This document shows positions 53,222 to 61,246 of a stretch of DNA of 64,000 nt, piece after piece (the stretch's first letter is position 1; every line of letters starts with the position of its first letter). The notes beneath the pieces are model-generated. The model was given only the letters and a program-made list of their open reading frames with translations, ran no database searches and was not told the DNA's origin. This stretch comes from Bacteroidales bacterium. GTDB lineage: Bacteria; Bacteroidota; Bacteroidia; Bacteroidales; ML635J-15. The position numbers and the translations under genes are program-made. The stretch lies in contig JAISPG010000056.1 of the NCBI GenBank assembly GCA_031275085.1, forward strand, positions 1 through 64,000, read 5' to 3'.

Positions 53222-53844
53222 ACAATGGTAGTCAGTTCTTTAATCAATTTACCAAGCAAAACAATTGGAATAGTTTCTAATCTTAAAAAATCAGTTGACA
53301 AGTCAAAAAACTCTTCTCCTTCATTCCATTTACTATAATTTGAAGCAAGCTCAGGATTGACAATCCCTTTGTGCTTTACACAATTGTTTATCAATCTCAA
53401 TTCATTAATGGACTGAAATTCATTGGAGAAATCACAATTAACTCCTTTGCCTATTAATTTATTGGATAGTTTTTTCGTACACATTGCATCTCCATTTACA
53501 AAATTCTTAGGGAAACCTGCCAAACTGAGAATTTTCTTTAATCCTTTTTCATAAAGACTATAAGTCGCAACAATAGTATATTGACTTAATGTGTTTTTGG
53601 CAGTTTGTGAAAAAACATCTTCCATTTTCAAATAACGCATAATCTCCACATCATTGTCAATAGAAATACTATTCCAATCTTTAATATTACTACCAATAAT
53701 TTTCATCAATTCATTCATGTTTTCTTGAAAACTTTCCTCTGAATTTTGATTGATTTTTTTCAACGTGCTAATTTGCAAGCTAATATCATCTAAAACAATA
53801 TTTGCATAGGTTTGAAATTTCTGTTGTTTACTAAAAGTTGTCAT
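53218..53844 (-). CDS. HEPN-like cytosolic protein
   Basis: 208 residues without signal peptide, the only such member in an operon of otherwise mostly exported proteins. Helical; residues about 95-165 read as a HEPN-like core (IVATYSLYEKGLKKIL) with a late INELRLINNCVKHKG motif, resembling the R...KH end of HEPN domains, although spacing between Arg and His (R-x7-H) differs from the nuclease R-x4-6-H. Could be an RNase-related toxin, or a non-catalytic HEPN-like adaptor. It is coupled on both sides (2-bp gap upstream, 4-bp overlap downstream). Confidence 0.55.
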   Translation of the reverse strand: MTTFSKQQKFQTYANIVLDDISLQISTLKKINQNSEESFQENMNELMKIIGSNIKDWNSISIDNDVEIMRYLKMEDVFSQTAKNTLSQYTIVATYSLYEKGLKKILSLAGFPKNFVNGDAMCTKKLSNKLIGKGVNCDFSNEFQSINELRLINNCVKHKGIVNPELASNYSKWNEGEEFFDLSTDFLRLETIPIVLLGKLIKELTTIV

Positions 53845-53846
53845 AT

Positions 53847-55205
53847 TTATTGGGGAGAATAGGGTTTAACTGTATATGTCTGTATTTTCTCTATATCTGT
53901 GAGATGCAAATATGTTTTGTATTCAATTACATCTATCAAATCTTTTGATTGGAATGAAAATAACCAACCTGTTCTTGGCTTAATTGCACGCCCAGGTATT
54001 CTTTCCTCTCCAAAACTTTTATGAAAGTTTAGATTAATATCTGTTGCAGAATAAAATTGTATATTTTCATTTAGTTTTTGAGATTGTCCTTTGGAAGTAA
54101 TAAATAAATTGCCTTGCGCAATAGATTCACCATTTCTAATTATGAAACCATCATATAGATATGCTTTGTCATAAAATTGTTTAATGGAAACTCCATCTAG
54201 GACGAAAATAGTTCTTGAAAGTCCATTTTTAACTTCACAATTGATTTTTTTTAATCGCATCAATTTGAATAAACTACTCATTTCTCCATATGAATCACTA
54301 CTTCGTAAAACGAATAACATTTGTCCTTCTGATTGATTTTTTGAATTAATTGTTCCACTCATTCCACCACCAATAGAAGCCTGTGGAGCTCGTTCTTGAC
54401 CTACAGAAGTTTTTTCTTGATTATTTTTCTTCTCTTTTTTCTTTTTCTCTGTCTCTTTTTTATCTTTATTTTGTTCAATTTTTGAGGATATTACATTTAG
54501 TCCAATAGTAAATGTATATTTTCCTGCATTGTGATAGTTTGCAATTTCAGAATCATTCATAGCCAATCCTGATAGCGTAGAGATTAAAATACTTTGTATA
54601 TTTTCAATATTTTTATTGGGAGATATTGTTATAGTATGGTCTAATCGCCACAAATCTCTGTCCTTTGAATATTGTGGGGAAGATTTTATAGGGTCTTTCA
54701 CTTCAATAACATAATCAAAACTACTTGGAATCATTTCAGCAATTATCAATTTCAAATTTTTAATGGCTTCTAATTCATTCTTTTCATAAAGTTGCTGCAA
54801 TTTCATATTTGCAGCAAAAAGACCACCTTTGTATTCTATATTAATGCCTTTACTTTCGCTATATTTTGTCAATTTCAAAACAGAAACAGTAGATTTAACA
54901 GAAACAGCAGTATTTCCATTTGCAAGTATTGTAGATGAAAGAATATCATATCTTTGAATATTTCCATTTGACACAGAAACAATATCATCCTTTATCAACT
55001 CATCATTTACCATCTCTGTTTTTGAAGAAATGAATGTCCCAAAGGCTTGTTCAATTGCATTCCTAAGAGCATTAGTAACAGCTTCATCTTTTGTTTTTCC
55101 TTCTGCTGTTGTGGTTAGTGTTACAATGTCTATCTTGTCTTCTGCAAACATACTTGTTGAGCATAATAAAAGAATGCTCACTAAAACTAATTTAATTTGT
55201 TTCAT
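53847..55205 (-). CDS. Exported protein with FlgT-N/LPP20-like domain
   Basis: 452 residues, signal peptide ending MFAE. Residues about 28-115 carry the FlgT N-terminal-like signature: EGKTKDEAVTNALRNAIEQAFGTFISSKTE, NDELIKDDIVSVSNGNIQRYDIL. A Lys-rich linker (KKETEKKKKEKKNNQ, about 250-270) divides it from a C-terminal half with unknown fold. Proteins of this domain class assist outer-membrane-associated assemblies. Start lies 1 bp after the previous stop, indicating translational coupling. Confidence 0.7.
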   Translation of the reverse strand: MKQIKLVLVSILLLCSTSMFAEDKIDIVTLTTTAEGKTKDEAVTNALRNAIEQAFGTFISSKTEMVNDELIKDDIVSVSNGNIQRYDILSSTILANGNTAVSVKSTVSVLKLTKYSESKGINIEYKGGLFAANMKLQQLYEKNELEAIKNLKLIIAEMIPSSFDYVIEVKDPIKSSPQYSKDRDLWRLDHTITISPNKNIENIQSILISTLSGLAMNDSEIANYHNAGKYTFTIGLNVISSKIEQNKDKKETEKKKKEKKNNQEKTSVGQERAPQASIGGGMSGTINSKNQSEGQMLFVLRSSDSYGEMSSLFKLMRLKKINCEVKNGLSRTIFVLDGVSIKQFYDKAYLYDGFIIRNGESIAQGNLFITSKGQSQKLNENIQFYSATDINLNFHKSFGEERIPGRAIKPRTGWLFSFQSKDLIDVIEYKTYLHLTDIEKIQTYTVKPYSPQ

Positions 55206-55206
55206 C

Positions 55207-56208
55207 TTATCTGATTATTAAAGTGTTATAAACCTCTCTCTTGGGTTGATTCTTAGCATATTCCACAGCAATCTCTCTATATGCCTTAATTCTCATTTGT
55301 TGTAGTTGAAAATCCCTATCAGATTGTTTTTTAGCATATTCCAATCTATCATTGTATTCTTTTACTGATTGTTCCCATTCTCTGAGTTCCTGATTTTGCA
55401 CAGTGGTAGAAACTTCTTTTACAAAAGAGCTAACATTTTGAAAGAATGAAACATGTGGATTTATCTGTGATATTAAGTTCATTACTTGCGGAGCAGTTTC
55501 TTTATTGGGAGATTGAGACCAAAGGGATTGAGCTTTTTGGAATGCTCTTTTTCCCTCTGCTTCAATTTTTTTAGTATAAATTTCTCCCTGCAATTTCAAT
55601 CCTGATTGATAACAGTCGGAACAGACATCAGGTATCAATGCCAAATTGTAAATGGCTTGATTGTAATTTCCTTGTTGAGAAAGTGCTGTTGCAGTTTTTA
55701 TTATGGATTCGCAGTTTGTTTGATAAAAAGCAATGATTTTCGTTTTTCCATTTTCTATGAAAGTTGTAAAATCAGGATTATTGGGATTTATCTTCTTTAT
55801 TGCCCCAATCAAAGCCTTTGTTTCATTGGTTCCAACTCCAATAAGTGATATAGTTGTTGTTGAAAAAATCTTTTGTTCAATCATATCATCAATGGAGAAA
55901 GTAATATCTAAATTTTGAGAAATCATTTGTGGCGGTCCTGCTACAATATCTTTACTCAACACGTTGACGGTTGCAGTAATAGTAAAACGAGGATTTATGT
56001 CAGTTGAGGCAATTCCATTATTGGTTGCAATTTCTTTCATCTTAGTTTCAAGAAGTGAAATTGCTTCTTTGGATAGATTTGAACTACTTAAAATTTGATT
56101 TTGAAGCGTAATCCTTCCAAAGTCATCTATTGTTTGTGATTTTACAGATACTATACTGAAAATCATTAATACAATAGTAAAAATCTGTTTTATGGTAATC
56201 AGTTTCAT
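55207..56208 (-). CDS. Exported helical protein of unknown function
   Basis: 333 residues with signal peptide (SVKSQ). The N-terminal half has an envelope beta-domain (RFTITATVNVLSKDIVAGPPQ, DITFSIDDMI), reminiscent of proteins that sense or bind in the periplasm such as CsgG/LPP20-associated families. The C-terminal half is TPR-like and coiled-coil (NYNQAIYNLALIPDVCSDCYQSGLKLQGEIY, ending in WEQSVKEYNDRLEYAKKQSDRD). No named family. 3 bp from the preceding gene. Confidence 0.65.
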   Translation of the reverse strand: MKLITIKQIFTIVLMIFSIVSVKSQTIDDFGRITLQNQILSSSNLSKEAISLLETKMKEIATNNGIASTDINPRFTITATVNVLSKDIVAGPPQMISQNLDITFSIDDMIEQKIFSTTTISLIGVGTNETKALIGAIKKINPNNPDFTTFIENGKTKIIAFYQTNCESIIKTATALSQQGNYNQAIYNLALIPDVCSDCYQSGLKLQGEIYTKKIEAEGKRAFQKAQSLWSQSPNKETAPQVMNLISQINPHVSFFQNVSSFVKEVSTTVQNQELREWEQSVKEYNDRLEYAKKQSDRDFQLQQMRIKAYREIAVEYAKNQPKREVYNTLIIR

Positions 56209-56211
56209 AGT

Positions 56212-57150
56212 TTACTTTTCTCCTAAAACTAAAATTGCTTCTCCTAATCCCCTTGTCATTAACTTTGCATCTATATTGAAAGGCGAACTTTTCAGATATT
56301 TCTGTAATTGTCTGCCAAATTCCCTTGCATCCATGTTGTCTTTCATAGGGATGCGCACTTGCTCAAATAAGATAAAATTTTCAGTAGCATCACTCATATT
56401 GAATTGGCTGTTAACTGTATTCTTTTTCATCCAATCATTGATATGAGTTATTATTTCTTCCCCATTGACTTCTTTTTCCAATGTAAAATCTGCATTTTCC
56501 CATCGTTTTACAGAAAGAATAATTTCCCTTCCATTTTTGGAAATATCTTTATAGAATTTATCCATTTGCCCTGTAAACTCTTTCATCCTGTCAGAAACTG
56601 CTTTTTCCAACATAATAGGGACAATACTTTCATTTGTTGGTATATCTGTTCCTGTCGATGAAGCAATTCTTTTGCTTGTATAAGCATCAAAAGCCTCCAA
56701 AGTGAAAGAGATAGATTTTCCTGTTGAAGTTTTATTTACTTTCCACCAAATCTGAATGATAATATCAGCCTTTGCCCTTTTCTTTAACATATCCAAAGGC
56801 GATTCTGAAAGGAAAGAGCCTGTTGTTGAACTTTGAGTTACATTGTCTTCTGCTGTTCGTTGTTGAATGTTTTTTAATTCCTGTTCAGCATCTTTCAGTG
56901 AATAATTTTTCTTCAACATCAATGCACCAATTTTACTGATAACCTGCCCTAATTCATCATCTTGCTGAAAAGCCATTTTATAATTAGGAACTTCCATTAT
57001 TGTTCCCTGATTATTGTATTCGGTCATAAAATAGCGTTGATTGCACCAATTATCACTTGGGAGAATCATTAGGGTTGGATTCTTGGATTGGGAGAAGATT
57101 GGAAGGGAACAGAGAAACAGTAATAATGAGAATGGAATAATCTTTTTCAT
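56212..57150 (-). CDS. DUF6175-like exported protein
   Basis: 312 residues from ATG 57150, one base after the preceding stop (TAATATG); an ATG at 57162 is also in frame. Signal peptide ends PIFSQ. The mature start SKNPTLMILPSDNWCNQRYFMTE, the KRAKADIIIQIWWKVN strand and the end AREFGRQLQKYLKSSPFNIDAKLMTRGLGEAILVLGEK agree with what I recall of Bacteroidota DUF6175. Function unknown. Second gene of the operon. Confidence 0.68.
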   Translation of the reverse strand: MKKIIPFSLLLFLCSLPIFSQSKNPTLMILPSDNWCNQRYFMTEYNNQGTIMEVPNYKMAFQQDDELGQVISKIGALMLKKNYSLKDAEQELKNIQQRTAEDNVTQSSTTGSFLSESPLDMLKKRAKADIIIQIWWKVNKTSTGKSISFTLEAFDAYTSKRIASSTGTDIPTNESIVPIMLEKAVSDRMKEFTGQMDKFYKDISKNGREIILSVKRWENADFTLEKEVNGEEIITHINDWMKKNTVNSQFNMSDATENFILFEQVRIPMKDNMDAREFGRQLQKYLKSSPFNIDAKLMTRGLGEAILVLGEK

Positions 57151-57151
57151 A

Positions 57152-57448
57152 TTAGTCAACATTAAGATTAATACAGCCTTCTTCTTTGAGAAATTTGAAA
57201 AATGCTCTTAAGTCTTCATATCTATTAAAGATATCGCTTATTTCATTTTGGCTCAAATTGTATTTTTTATTCTTGTTCATCTTTTCCAATATGGCTTCGG
57301 ATAAAGTCATATTGTTTTTGAATAGCAAAAATAAAAAATGATACCAATTTCTATCATCAGCATCATTCTTTGCTGTTTTGGGATTCAACCAAGTCCATGT
57401 CTTAAATGCAGCATTAACATCCTCATTTTCAAAATATTTCGCATCCAT
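57152..57448 (-). CDS. Hypothetical cytosolic protein, first gene of secreted operon
   Basis: 98 residues, helical, no signal peptide (MDAKYFENEDVNAAFKTWTWLNPKTAKNDADDRNWYHFLFLLF...). No family recognised. It is immediately followed by the DUF6175-like gene and preceded by a ~300-base leader with a strong promoter. The conserved leader motif lies 10 bases upstream of its ATG. Confidence 0.6.
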   Translation of the reverse strand: MDAKYFENEDVNAAFKTWTWLNPKTAKNDADDRNWYHFLFLLFKNNMTLSEAILEKMNKNKKYNLSQNEISDIFNRYEDLRAFFKFLKEEGCINLNVD

Positions 57449-57818
57449 AATATCTTCTCCTACTCTCTTAAAGGATTTTCAGGAACTCCTTTTTCTTAGC
57501 ACCAAAAGAAAAGTTGATTTATAAAAAAGAAAAGTGTGGTGCTGTTAACTTAATACTTGAGCAAAACAGGCTCTGACAAAGCCCCAAGCAATCAAATATA
57601 AGCAACAGCCCACACCATATACGAGATATGATGAGGAGAAGTTTGCTTTATATTCTCTTGCTTTGTTGAACTGTCAGATTCGTTTTGCGAGAATCAAGCT
57701 ACACTTTCCTGTGTAATCAAAATATGTCTGTGCCTAAGCACGATACAAAGATAGACAAATTTACTGATACACAAACAAACGACCTCTCAAATGGCTGTTG
57801 CTTAATGAATTTACTCTA
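57449..57818 (-). promoter_or_regulatory. Promoter and ~300-base leader of the secreted operon
   Basis: Minus-strand promoter TTTG (57775-57772), 18-bp spacer, TATCTTTG (57753-57746) starts a leader of about 290 bases. The leader holds a GCACCA / TGGTGC stem (57499-57504 with 57537-57542) and the motif CTGAAAATCCT..AGAGTAGG at 57482-57459. No open frame of note, so it is either a regulatory leader or overlaps a small RNA. Confidence 0.6.
57459..57482 (-). repeat. Leader motif copy 1
   Basis: On the minus strand GGAG-N3-CTGAAAATCCTTTAAGAGAGTAGG, 10 bases before the ATG of the 57448 gene. Copy 2 is at 58278-58300. Confidence 0.6.
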
Positions 57819-58250
57819 TTATTGTCTTTTGTAGGTTTGAACTCCTTCAAATCCTAATACAGTGGCTTTTAACACCATGTCTTTACCTGTCAGTTTAGCA
57901 ATATTGTAACTCACAGGAACGAAAATAACCCATCCTTGTTGTGGGTATAACTCAAAGGTTTTTTCATTATCATAATTGATAGACAGTTTTCCATTGCTTT
58001 GTGTCCATGTTCCAATAGCATAATCCCCTGCATCATACTCCAAGAAACTTCCATCTTCCTTAATTTGAAGAAAATCAGAGGAATTAACACTTTCAGAAGA
58101 GCCATTTAGAGTTCTTCCAACCAAGCTCCATTTGCCTACTACATTTCCATCTGTTCCATTATCATCATCGTCATCAGAACAAGATGATAAATTGATACAC
58201 AAGGCTAACATTACCATAACCAACACTCCAAAGTTTAGATACTTTTTCAT
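57819..58250 (-). CDS. Small lipoprotein, lipocalin-like domain possible
   Basis: 143 residues from ATG 58250 (MKKYLNFGVLVMVMLALCINLSSCS), a classical lipoprotein signal with cysteine followed by an Asp tract (SDDDDDN), a Bacteroidota surface-export-like feature. The mature domain VGKWSLVGRTLNG...FLQIKEDGSFLEYDAGDYAIGTWTQSNGKLSINYDN resembles lipocalin-like/DUF4923-type 'GxW' domains. The upstream frame to 58310 contains the leader motif and is rejected as coding. Own promoter at 58325. Confidence 0.72.
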   Translation of the reverse strand: MKKYLNFGVLVMVMLALCINLSSCSDDDDDNGTDGNVVGKWSLVGRTLNGSSESVNSSDFLQIKEDGSFLEYDAGDYAIGTWTQSNGKLSINYDNEKTFELYPQQGWVIFVPVSYNIAKLTGKDMVLKATVLGFEGVQTYKRQ

Positions 58251-58277
58251 ATAGAATAAATTGTTATTAATTGCTTG

Positions 58278-58300
58278 CCTACTCTTTTTAGGATTTTCAG
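58278..58300 (-). repeat. Leader motif copy 2
   Basis: GGAG-N4-CTGAAAATCCTAAAAAGAGTAGG on the minus strand, 28 bases before the lipoprotein ATG; 21 of about 24 positions shared with copy 1. Confidence 0.6.
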
Positions 58301-58324
58301 CATTCTCCAAGATTAATTTTGGAA

Positions 58325-58332
58325 CAAAAGTA
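58325..58332 (-). promoter_or_regulatory. Promoter -7 box (TACTTTTG) for lipoprotein gene
   Basis: TAnnTTTG match on the minus strand just upstream of leader motif copy 2; -33 not clear. Confidence 0.45.
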
Positions 58333-58415
58333 ATGTGCTTATCTTGAATAAGTTTGCATTCATTTTAATCGTTTTGTTCATTTTGTTCATTCACTTTTCG
58401 CTGATATATTTTCAC

Positions 58416-58423
58416 TACCTTTG
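58416..58423 (+). promoter_or_regulatory. Promoter -7 box (TACCTTTG) for regulator-kinase operon
   Basis: TAnnTTTG ends 14 bases before ATG 58437 and decides that start: a longer frame from 58335 would cross the promoter. The upstream -33 region is T-rich. Confidence 0.6.
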
Positions 58424-58436
58424 CAAACAAAAAAAT

Positions 58437-58985
58437 ATGCTATCTCCTGTTATCAAAGAATTGTTAGAGACTAAATTAGAAAAGGAAATTCGTTATCCTT
58501 CTGATGTTGAGTACCTATCTTATGACATTGAAAAGAACACAGGGCAAAGGGTAAGCACAACCACACTTAAACGTCTCTTAGGCTTTGTAAAGGCGATTCA
58601 AGAGCCTCGATTATTCACTTTGGATGCAGTTGCTCGATACATTGATTTTAAGAATTGGGATGAATTGATGATGAGTTTGAATAAAAGAGGGAACTCAGAT
58701 TATACAAGCATTGAAGAGATTAAAGTTGATTCTTTGAAAATTGGAGATAAAGTTAATTTCACTTATAGTCCAAACAGAAATGTTTCCCTTCAATATTTGG
58801 GAGATAGAAAATTCAAGGTTATAGCAAGCGAAAACAGTAAACTTCAAATAAATGATGAAATAGAAATTTACTATTTCATCCTAAACTATCCTTTGATTGT
58901 TGAACATGTCTACAGAAACAATATAGACTTAGGTAGCTTTACTGCAGGAAAAGTATCAGGAATTACCTCCCTGTCAAAAATATAA
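58437..58985 (+). CDS. Regulator-like protein upstream of Ser/Thr kinase
   Basis: 182 residues from ATG 58437. N-terminal ~80 residues form a helical, probably DNA-binding or adaptor domain (IKELLETKLEKEIRYPSDVEYLSYDIEKNTGQRVSTTTLKRLLGFVK, then LDAVARYIDFKNWDELM), which I have no name for; the 'STTTLKRLLG' part looks like an HTH recognition helix. The C-terminal half is a small beta-domain (LKIGDKVNFTYSPNRNVSLQYLG, ... GEIEIYYF-like). It is 29 bp before the kinase and likely functions with it. Confidence 0.65.
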   Translation: MLSPVIKELLETKLEKEIRYPSDVEYLSYDIEKNTGQRVSTTTLKRLLGFVKAIQEPRLFTLDAVARYIDFKNWDELMMSLNKRGNSDYTSIEEIKVDSLKIGDKVNFTYSPNRNVSLQYLGDRKFKVIASENSKLQINDEIEIYYFILNYPLIVEHVYRNNIDLGSFTAGKVSGITSLSKI

Positions 58986-59010
58986 GCTAATTTTGCATTC
59001 AAATTAGCTT
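58984..59010 (+). promoter_or_regulatory. Perfect 10-bp stem-loop over the kinase start region
   Basis: AAGCTAATTT / AAATTAGCTT with a 7-base loop begins at the stop codon of the upstream gene and ends 4 bases before the kinase ATG. No T-run follows, so translational control is more plausible than termination. Confidence 0.65.
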
Positions 59011-59014
59011 AAGT

Positions 59015-60508
59015 ATGGACAATTCTGATTTTGGCAAAATAGATTTTTCATTTCCTTTTGATGATTGTACTCAGTTCCATTCGCAAGGAAGTACAAGCGA
59101 TTGTTATAAGGTACGCATCAATGGGAAGTGGCATTTTTTGAAACGACCCAAAAAGGAATTGAACCGCAACCCTTTCTATCTTTCTGCTTTTGAGAAAGAG
59201 TTTGATTTAGGTTTTAACCTTGAACACCCTAACATAGTTCGCTATATAAACAAGGGGAAAGATGAAAATGGAACCTATTTCATTACTGAGTTTATTGATG
59301 GGCTTACTTTGGATGAGTTTATAAAGCAAAATCCTGATTATTTCAAGCAAAAACAACATGCAGAAAAGTTTATCAATCAATTACTTTCTGCTGTATCGTA
59401 TCTACATAGCAAACAAATACTACACTTAGACCTCAAACCTCAGAACATTCTAATAACCCACATTGACCATCATGTAAAACTCATAGATTTGGGTTTCTCG
59501 TATTCAGATTGCTATCAATCATTGACAATAGGGAAAACAGATTTATATGCAGCTCCTGAACAAATCAATAATGGAAAGATAGACCAACGAACTGACATTT
59601 ATGGCTTTGGAATGATTTTACTGTACGTTTTCACTCAAACCTCAGACATAAAATCATTATCCAAAATCCCTTCAAACTATCGACACATCATAAGAAAGTG
59701 CCTGAGGGATAGCATTGAGGATAGATATTTTGATATTGCTTCCCTAAAAAAAGAGATTGCTCAATTATCTAAAAATAAATCTGTTAAATATTGGTGGTTG
59801 CTTTTGGTGGTTCTATGTGTTGGATTGTTTTTCTTAATTAAACCTTATTTTGAGAAACAAGGGGAGGTTCAAGATGAGGCTATGGTGGTTTCTGATAGAA
59901 ACAAAGAGGGTAGCAAAGAGATACAAGATAGTGTTCGACAGAAACCTACAATATCAGAGATTAGAGAAAAACCATCAGTAGCTCCAATCAGAGAAAATGA
60001 GCAGAAAAGCACTCAACCAAAAATTGTGAAAGATAATATATATTCTGAAGCTAAGAATGAATTTGCAGAGAAAGAAACAGCATTAAATACAGAAAGAACA
60101 CATTATCTATATCGTAAACCTAAAATTGCAAATGCTGATATGCCTACATTAATATCAGAGGTGCAAGATAGTGTGAAGAGTATTTTATATAAACCATTTT
60201 CAATAAAACTTTCTCCTGAAAATATCGCAAATGAAAATAGATTTACCTATGATGTTCACTTGAAAACAGGCAAAGTAACATCATCAGCACTAAAAATAAT
60301 AACCAACTTCAAGATGGACTATTCCTTATCAGGTCAAGAAGAAGTCGATATAATGCGTTGGTGGAGTACAGAAGCGAACGCATACAATGTGAGATATGTC
60401 AATTGGCTAAAAGAATACTGCTTAAAGCATAAAAAGGAGATTGATGCTTATATTCAAGAAAATGGGATAGCTAAGAATGAAAGACTTATGAATCTTATGG
60501 GAGAGTAA
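59015..60508 (+). CDS. Transmembrane eukaryotic-like Ser/Thr protein kinase
   Basis: 497 residues. Kinase domain 10-250: glycine-rich SQGSTSDCY, ATP Lys43 in HFLKRPKK, catalytic HLDLKPQN at 137-144 (Asp139), metal-binding DLG at 158-160 (DFG variant), APE at 180-182 and DIYGFGMIL. A single helix at 259-276 leads to an extracytoplasmic domain of ~220 residues with a Ser/Lys/Glu-rich stretch and then IANENRFTYDVHLKTGKVTSS. Active-site residues are intact. Second gene of a unit with the regulator-like protein; probable phosphosignalling from an envelope cue. Confidence 0.9.
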   Translation: MDNSDFGKIDFSFPFDDCTQFHSQGSTSDCYKVRINGKWHFLKRPKKELNRNPFYLSAFEKEFDLGFNLEHPNIVRYINKGKDENGTYFITEFIDGLTLDEFIKQNPDYFKQKQHAEKFINQLLSAVSYLHSKQILHLDLKPQNILITHIDHHVKLIDLGFSYSDCYQSLTIGKTDLYAAPEQINNGKIDQRTDIYGFGMILLYVFTQTSDIKSLSKIPSNYRHIIRKCLRDSIEDRYFDIASLKKEIAQLSKNKSVKYWWLLLVVLCVGLFFLIKPYFEKQGEVQDEAMVVSDRNKEGSKEIQDSVRQKPTISEIREKPSVAPIRENEQKSTQPKIVKDNIYSEAKNEFAEKETALNTERTHYLYRKPKIANADMPTLISEVQDSVKSILYKPFSIKLSPENIANENRFTYDVHLKTGKVTSSALKIITNFKMDYSLSGQEEVDIMRWWSTEANAYNVRYVNWLKEYCLKHKKEIDAYIQENGIAKNERLMNLMGE

Positions 60509-60517
60509 TCTTCAAGG

Positions 60518-60530
60518 CTGATAGTCAGAT
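60518..60530. repeat. CTGATAGTCAGAT box, copy 1
   Basis: 13-bp near-palindrome in the kinase 3' spacer, repeated exactly at 61189-61201. Confidence 0.55.
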
Positions 60531-60531
60531 A

Positions 60532-60780
60532 CTAAAACTCAAAAATCACAGTATAAGCATCAGGGTCATCATCATTTACATTATAGGAGAATAGTTCTAC
60601 TTTTCCAATTTCTACCCAATTACAAGAAAATAGAGATAAATCCTCTATGTTACATTCTGCATAACTATCTAAACATTTACCATCAAGCTCCATGAGATTG
60701 AATCCATATTCAATATCCTTTTGTTCTTTCAGAGTATTTATGAAAGTCAATAGCCTTTTTTTTCTTGGATGTGTACCCAT
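60532..60780 (-). CDS. Hypothetical small acidic protein
   Basis: 82 residues, MGTHPRKKRLLTFINTLKEQKDIEYGFNLMELDGKCLDSYAECNIEDLSLF...; no signal peptide or family recognised. A TACCTTTG promoter box at 60804-60797 (minus strand), 17 bases before the ATG, supports it as a gene. Convergent with the kinase gene, with a 23-bp gap containing a CTGATAGTCAGAT box. Confidence 0.6.
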   Translation of the reverse strand: MGTHPRKKRLLTFINTLKEQKDIEYGFNLMELDGKCLDSYAECNIEDLSLFSCNWVEIGKVELFSYNVNDDDPDAYTVIFEF

Positions 60781-60796
60781 AAATATATTTTTTGTG

Positions 60797-60804
60797 CAAA
60801 GGTA
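60797..60804 (-). promoter_or_regulatory. Promoter -7 box (TACCTTTG) for 60780 gene
   Basis: Perfect TAnnTTTG match on the minus strand, 16 bases before the ATG. Confidence 0.55.
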
Positions 60805-61068
60805 ATTAATTTATTAAAGTTATTGGGATTATTGACTTCGGGAAAGAATTACTGACCCCATTATTCTAATATTTCTTCTACAAATAGAAAAAAAACTCAT
60901 TTTAGCATTTTTATCTCATTGAAAATCAGTGTTATACATTTCCTCTGTGCCGACTTTGCTGAAAAATAGAAAATATTTCACTGTAAATCAGCCACTTACT
61001 TGTTTTCTCGAAAGAAAAATGAAATTTTTAATGATTTCATACCGCATTGATTTATAGCATCTTACAGC

Positions 61069-61173
61069 CTTGTTAAAATATATTATGTTTGTTTTCTTCG
61101 TGAAATGCCTGTTTTTTCAGTTTTTAACGACCTTATATTCAGATGCTTGTATGAGCTTGTTAAAATATATTAT
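61069..61173. repeat. 18-bp direct repeat CTTGTTAAAATATATTAT
   Basis: Exact copies at 61069-61086 and 61156-61173, start-to-start distance 87 bp, in the non-coding region upstream of the winged-helix gene. The arrangement is iteron- or binding-site-like. Confidence 0.7.
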
Positions 61174-61186
61174 AATCAACGTATCT

Positions 61187-61201
61187 ATCTGATAGTCAGA
61201 T
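61187..61201. promoter_or_regulatory. Palindrome ATCTGA-TAG-TCAGAT (box copy 2)
   Basis: Perfect 6+6 dyad that includes the second CTGATAGTCAGAT box, 8 bp upstream of the -33 element of the consensus promoter at 61209. Good operator candidate. Confidence 0.5.
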
Positions 61202-61208
61202 TGATAAA

Positions 61209-61240
61209 TTTGGAAAAATCAAATTTTATTCTTATCTTTG
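61209..61240 (+). promoter_or_regulatory. Consensus promoter TTTG-N20-TATCTTTG
   Basis: TTTG at 61209-61212, 20-bp spacer, TATCTTTG at 61233-61240. Drives a leader of about 310 bases ahead of the 61561 gene. Confidence 0.7.
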
Positions 61241-61246
61241 TATTGT

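Noticed and set aside
58251-58310. N-terminal extension of the 58250 lipoprotein
   Set aside because: It would put 20 charged residues before a classical lipoprotein signal and consists of the leader motif also found at 57459.
58335-58436. N-terminal hydrophobic extension of the 58437 gene
   Set aside because: It spans the TACCTTTG promoter and the intergenic T-rich DNA; the ATG at 58437 starts the conserved-looking helical domain.
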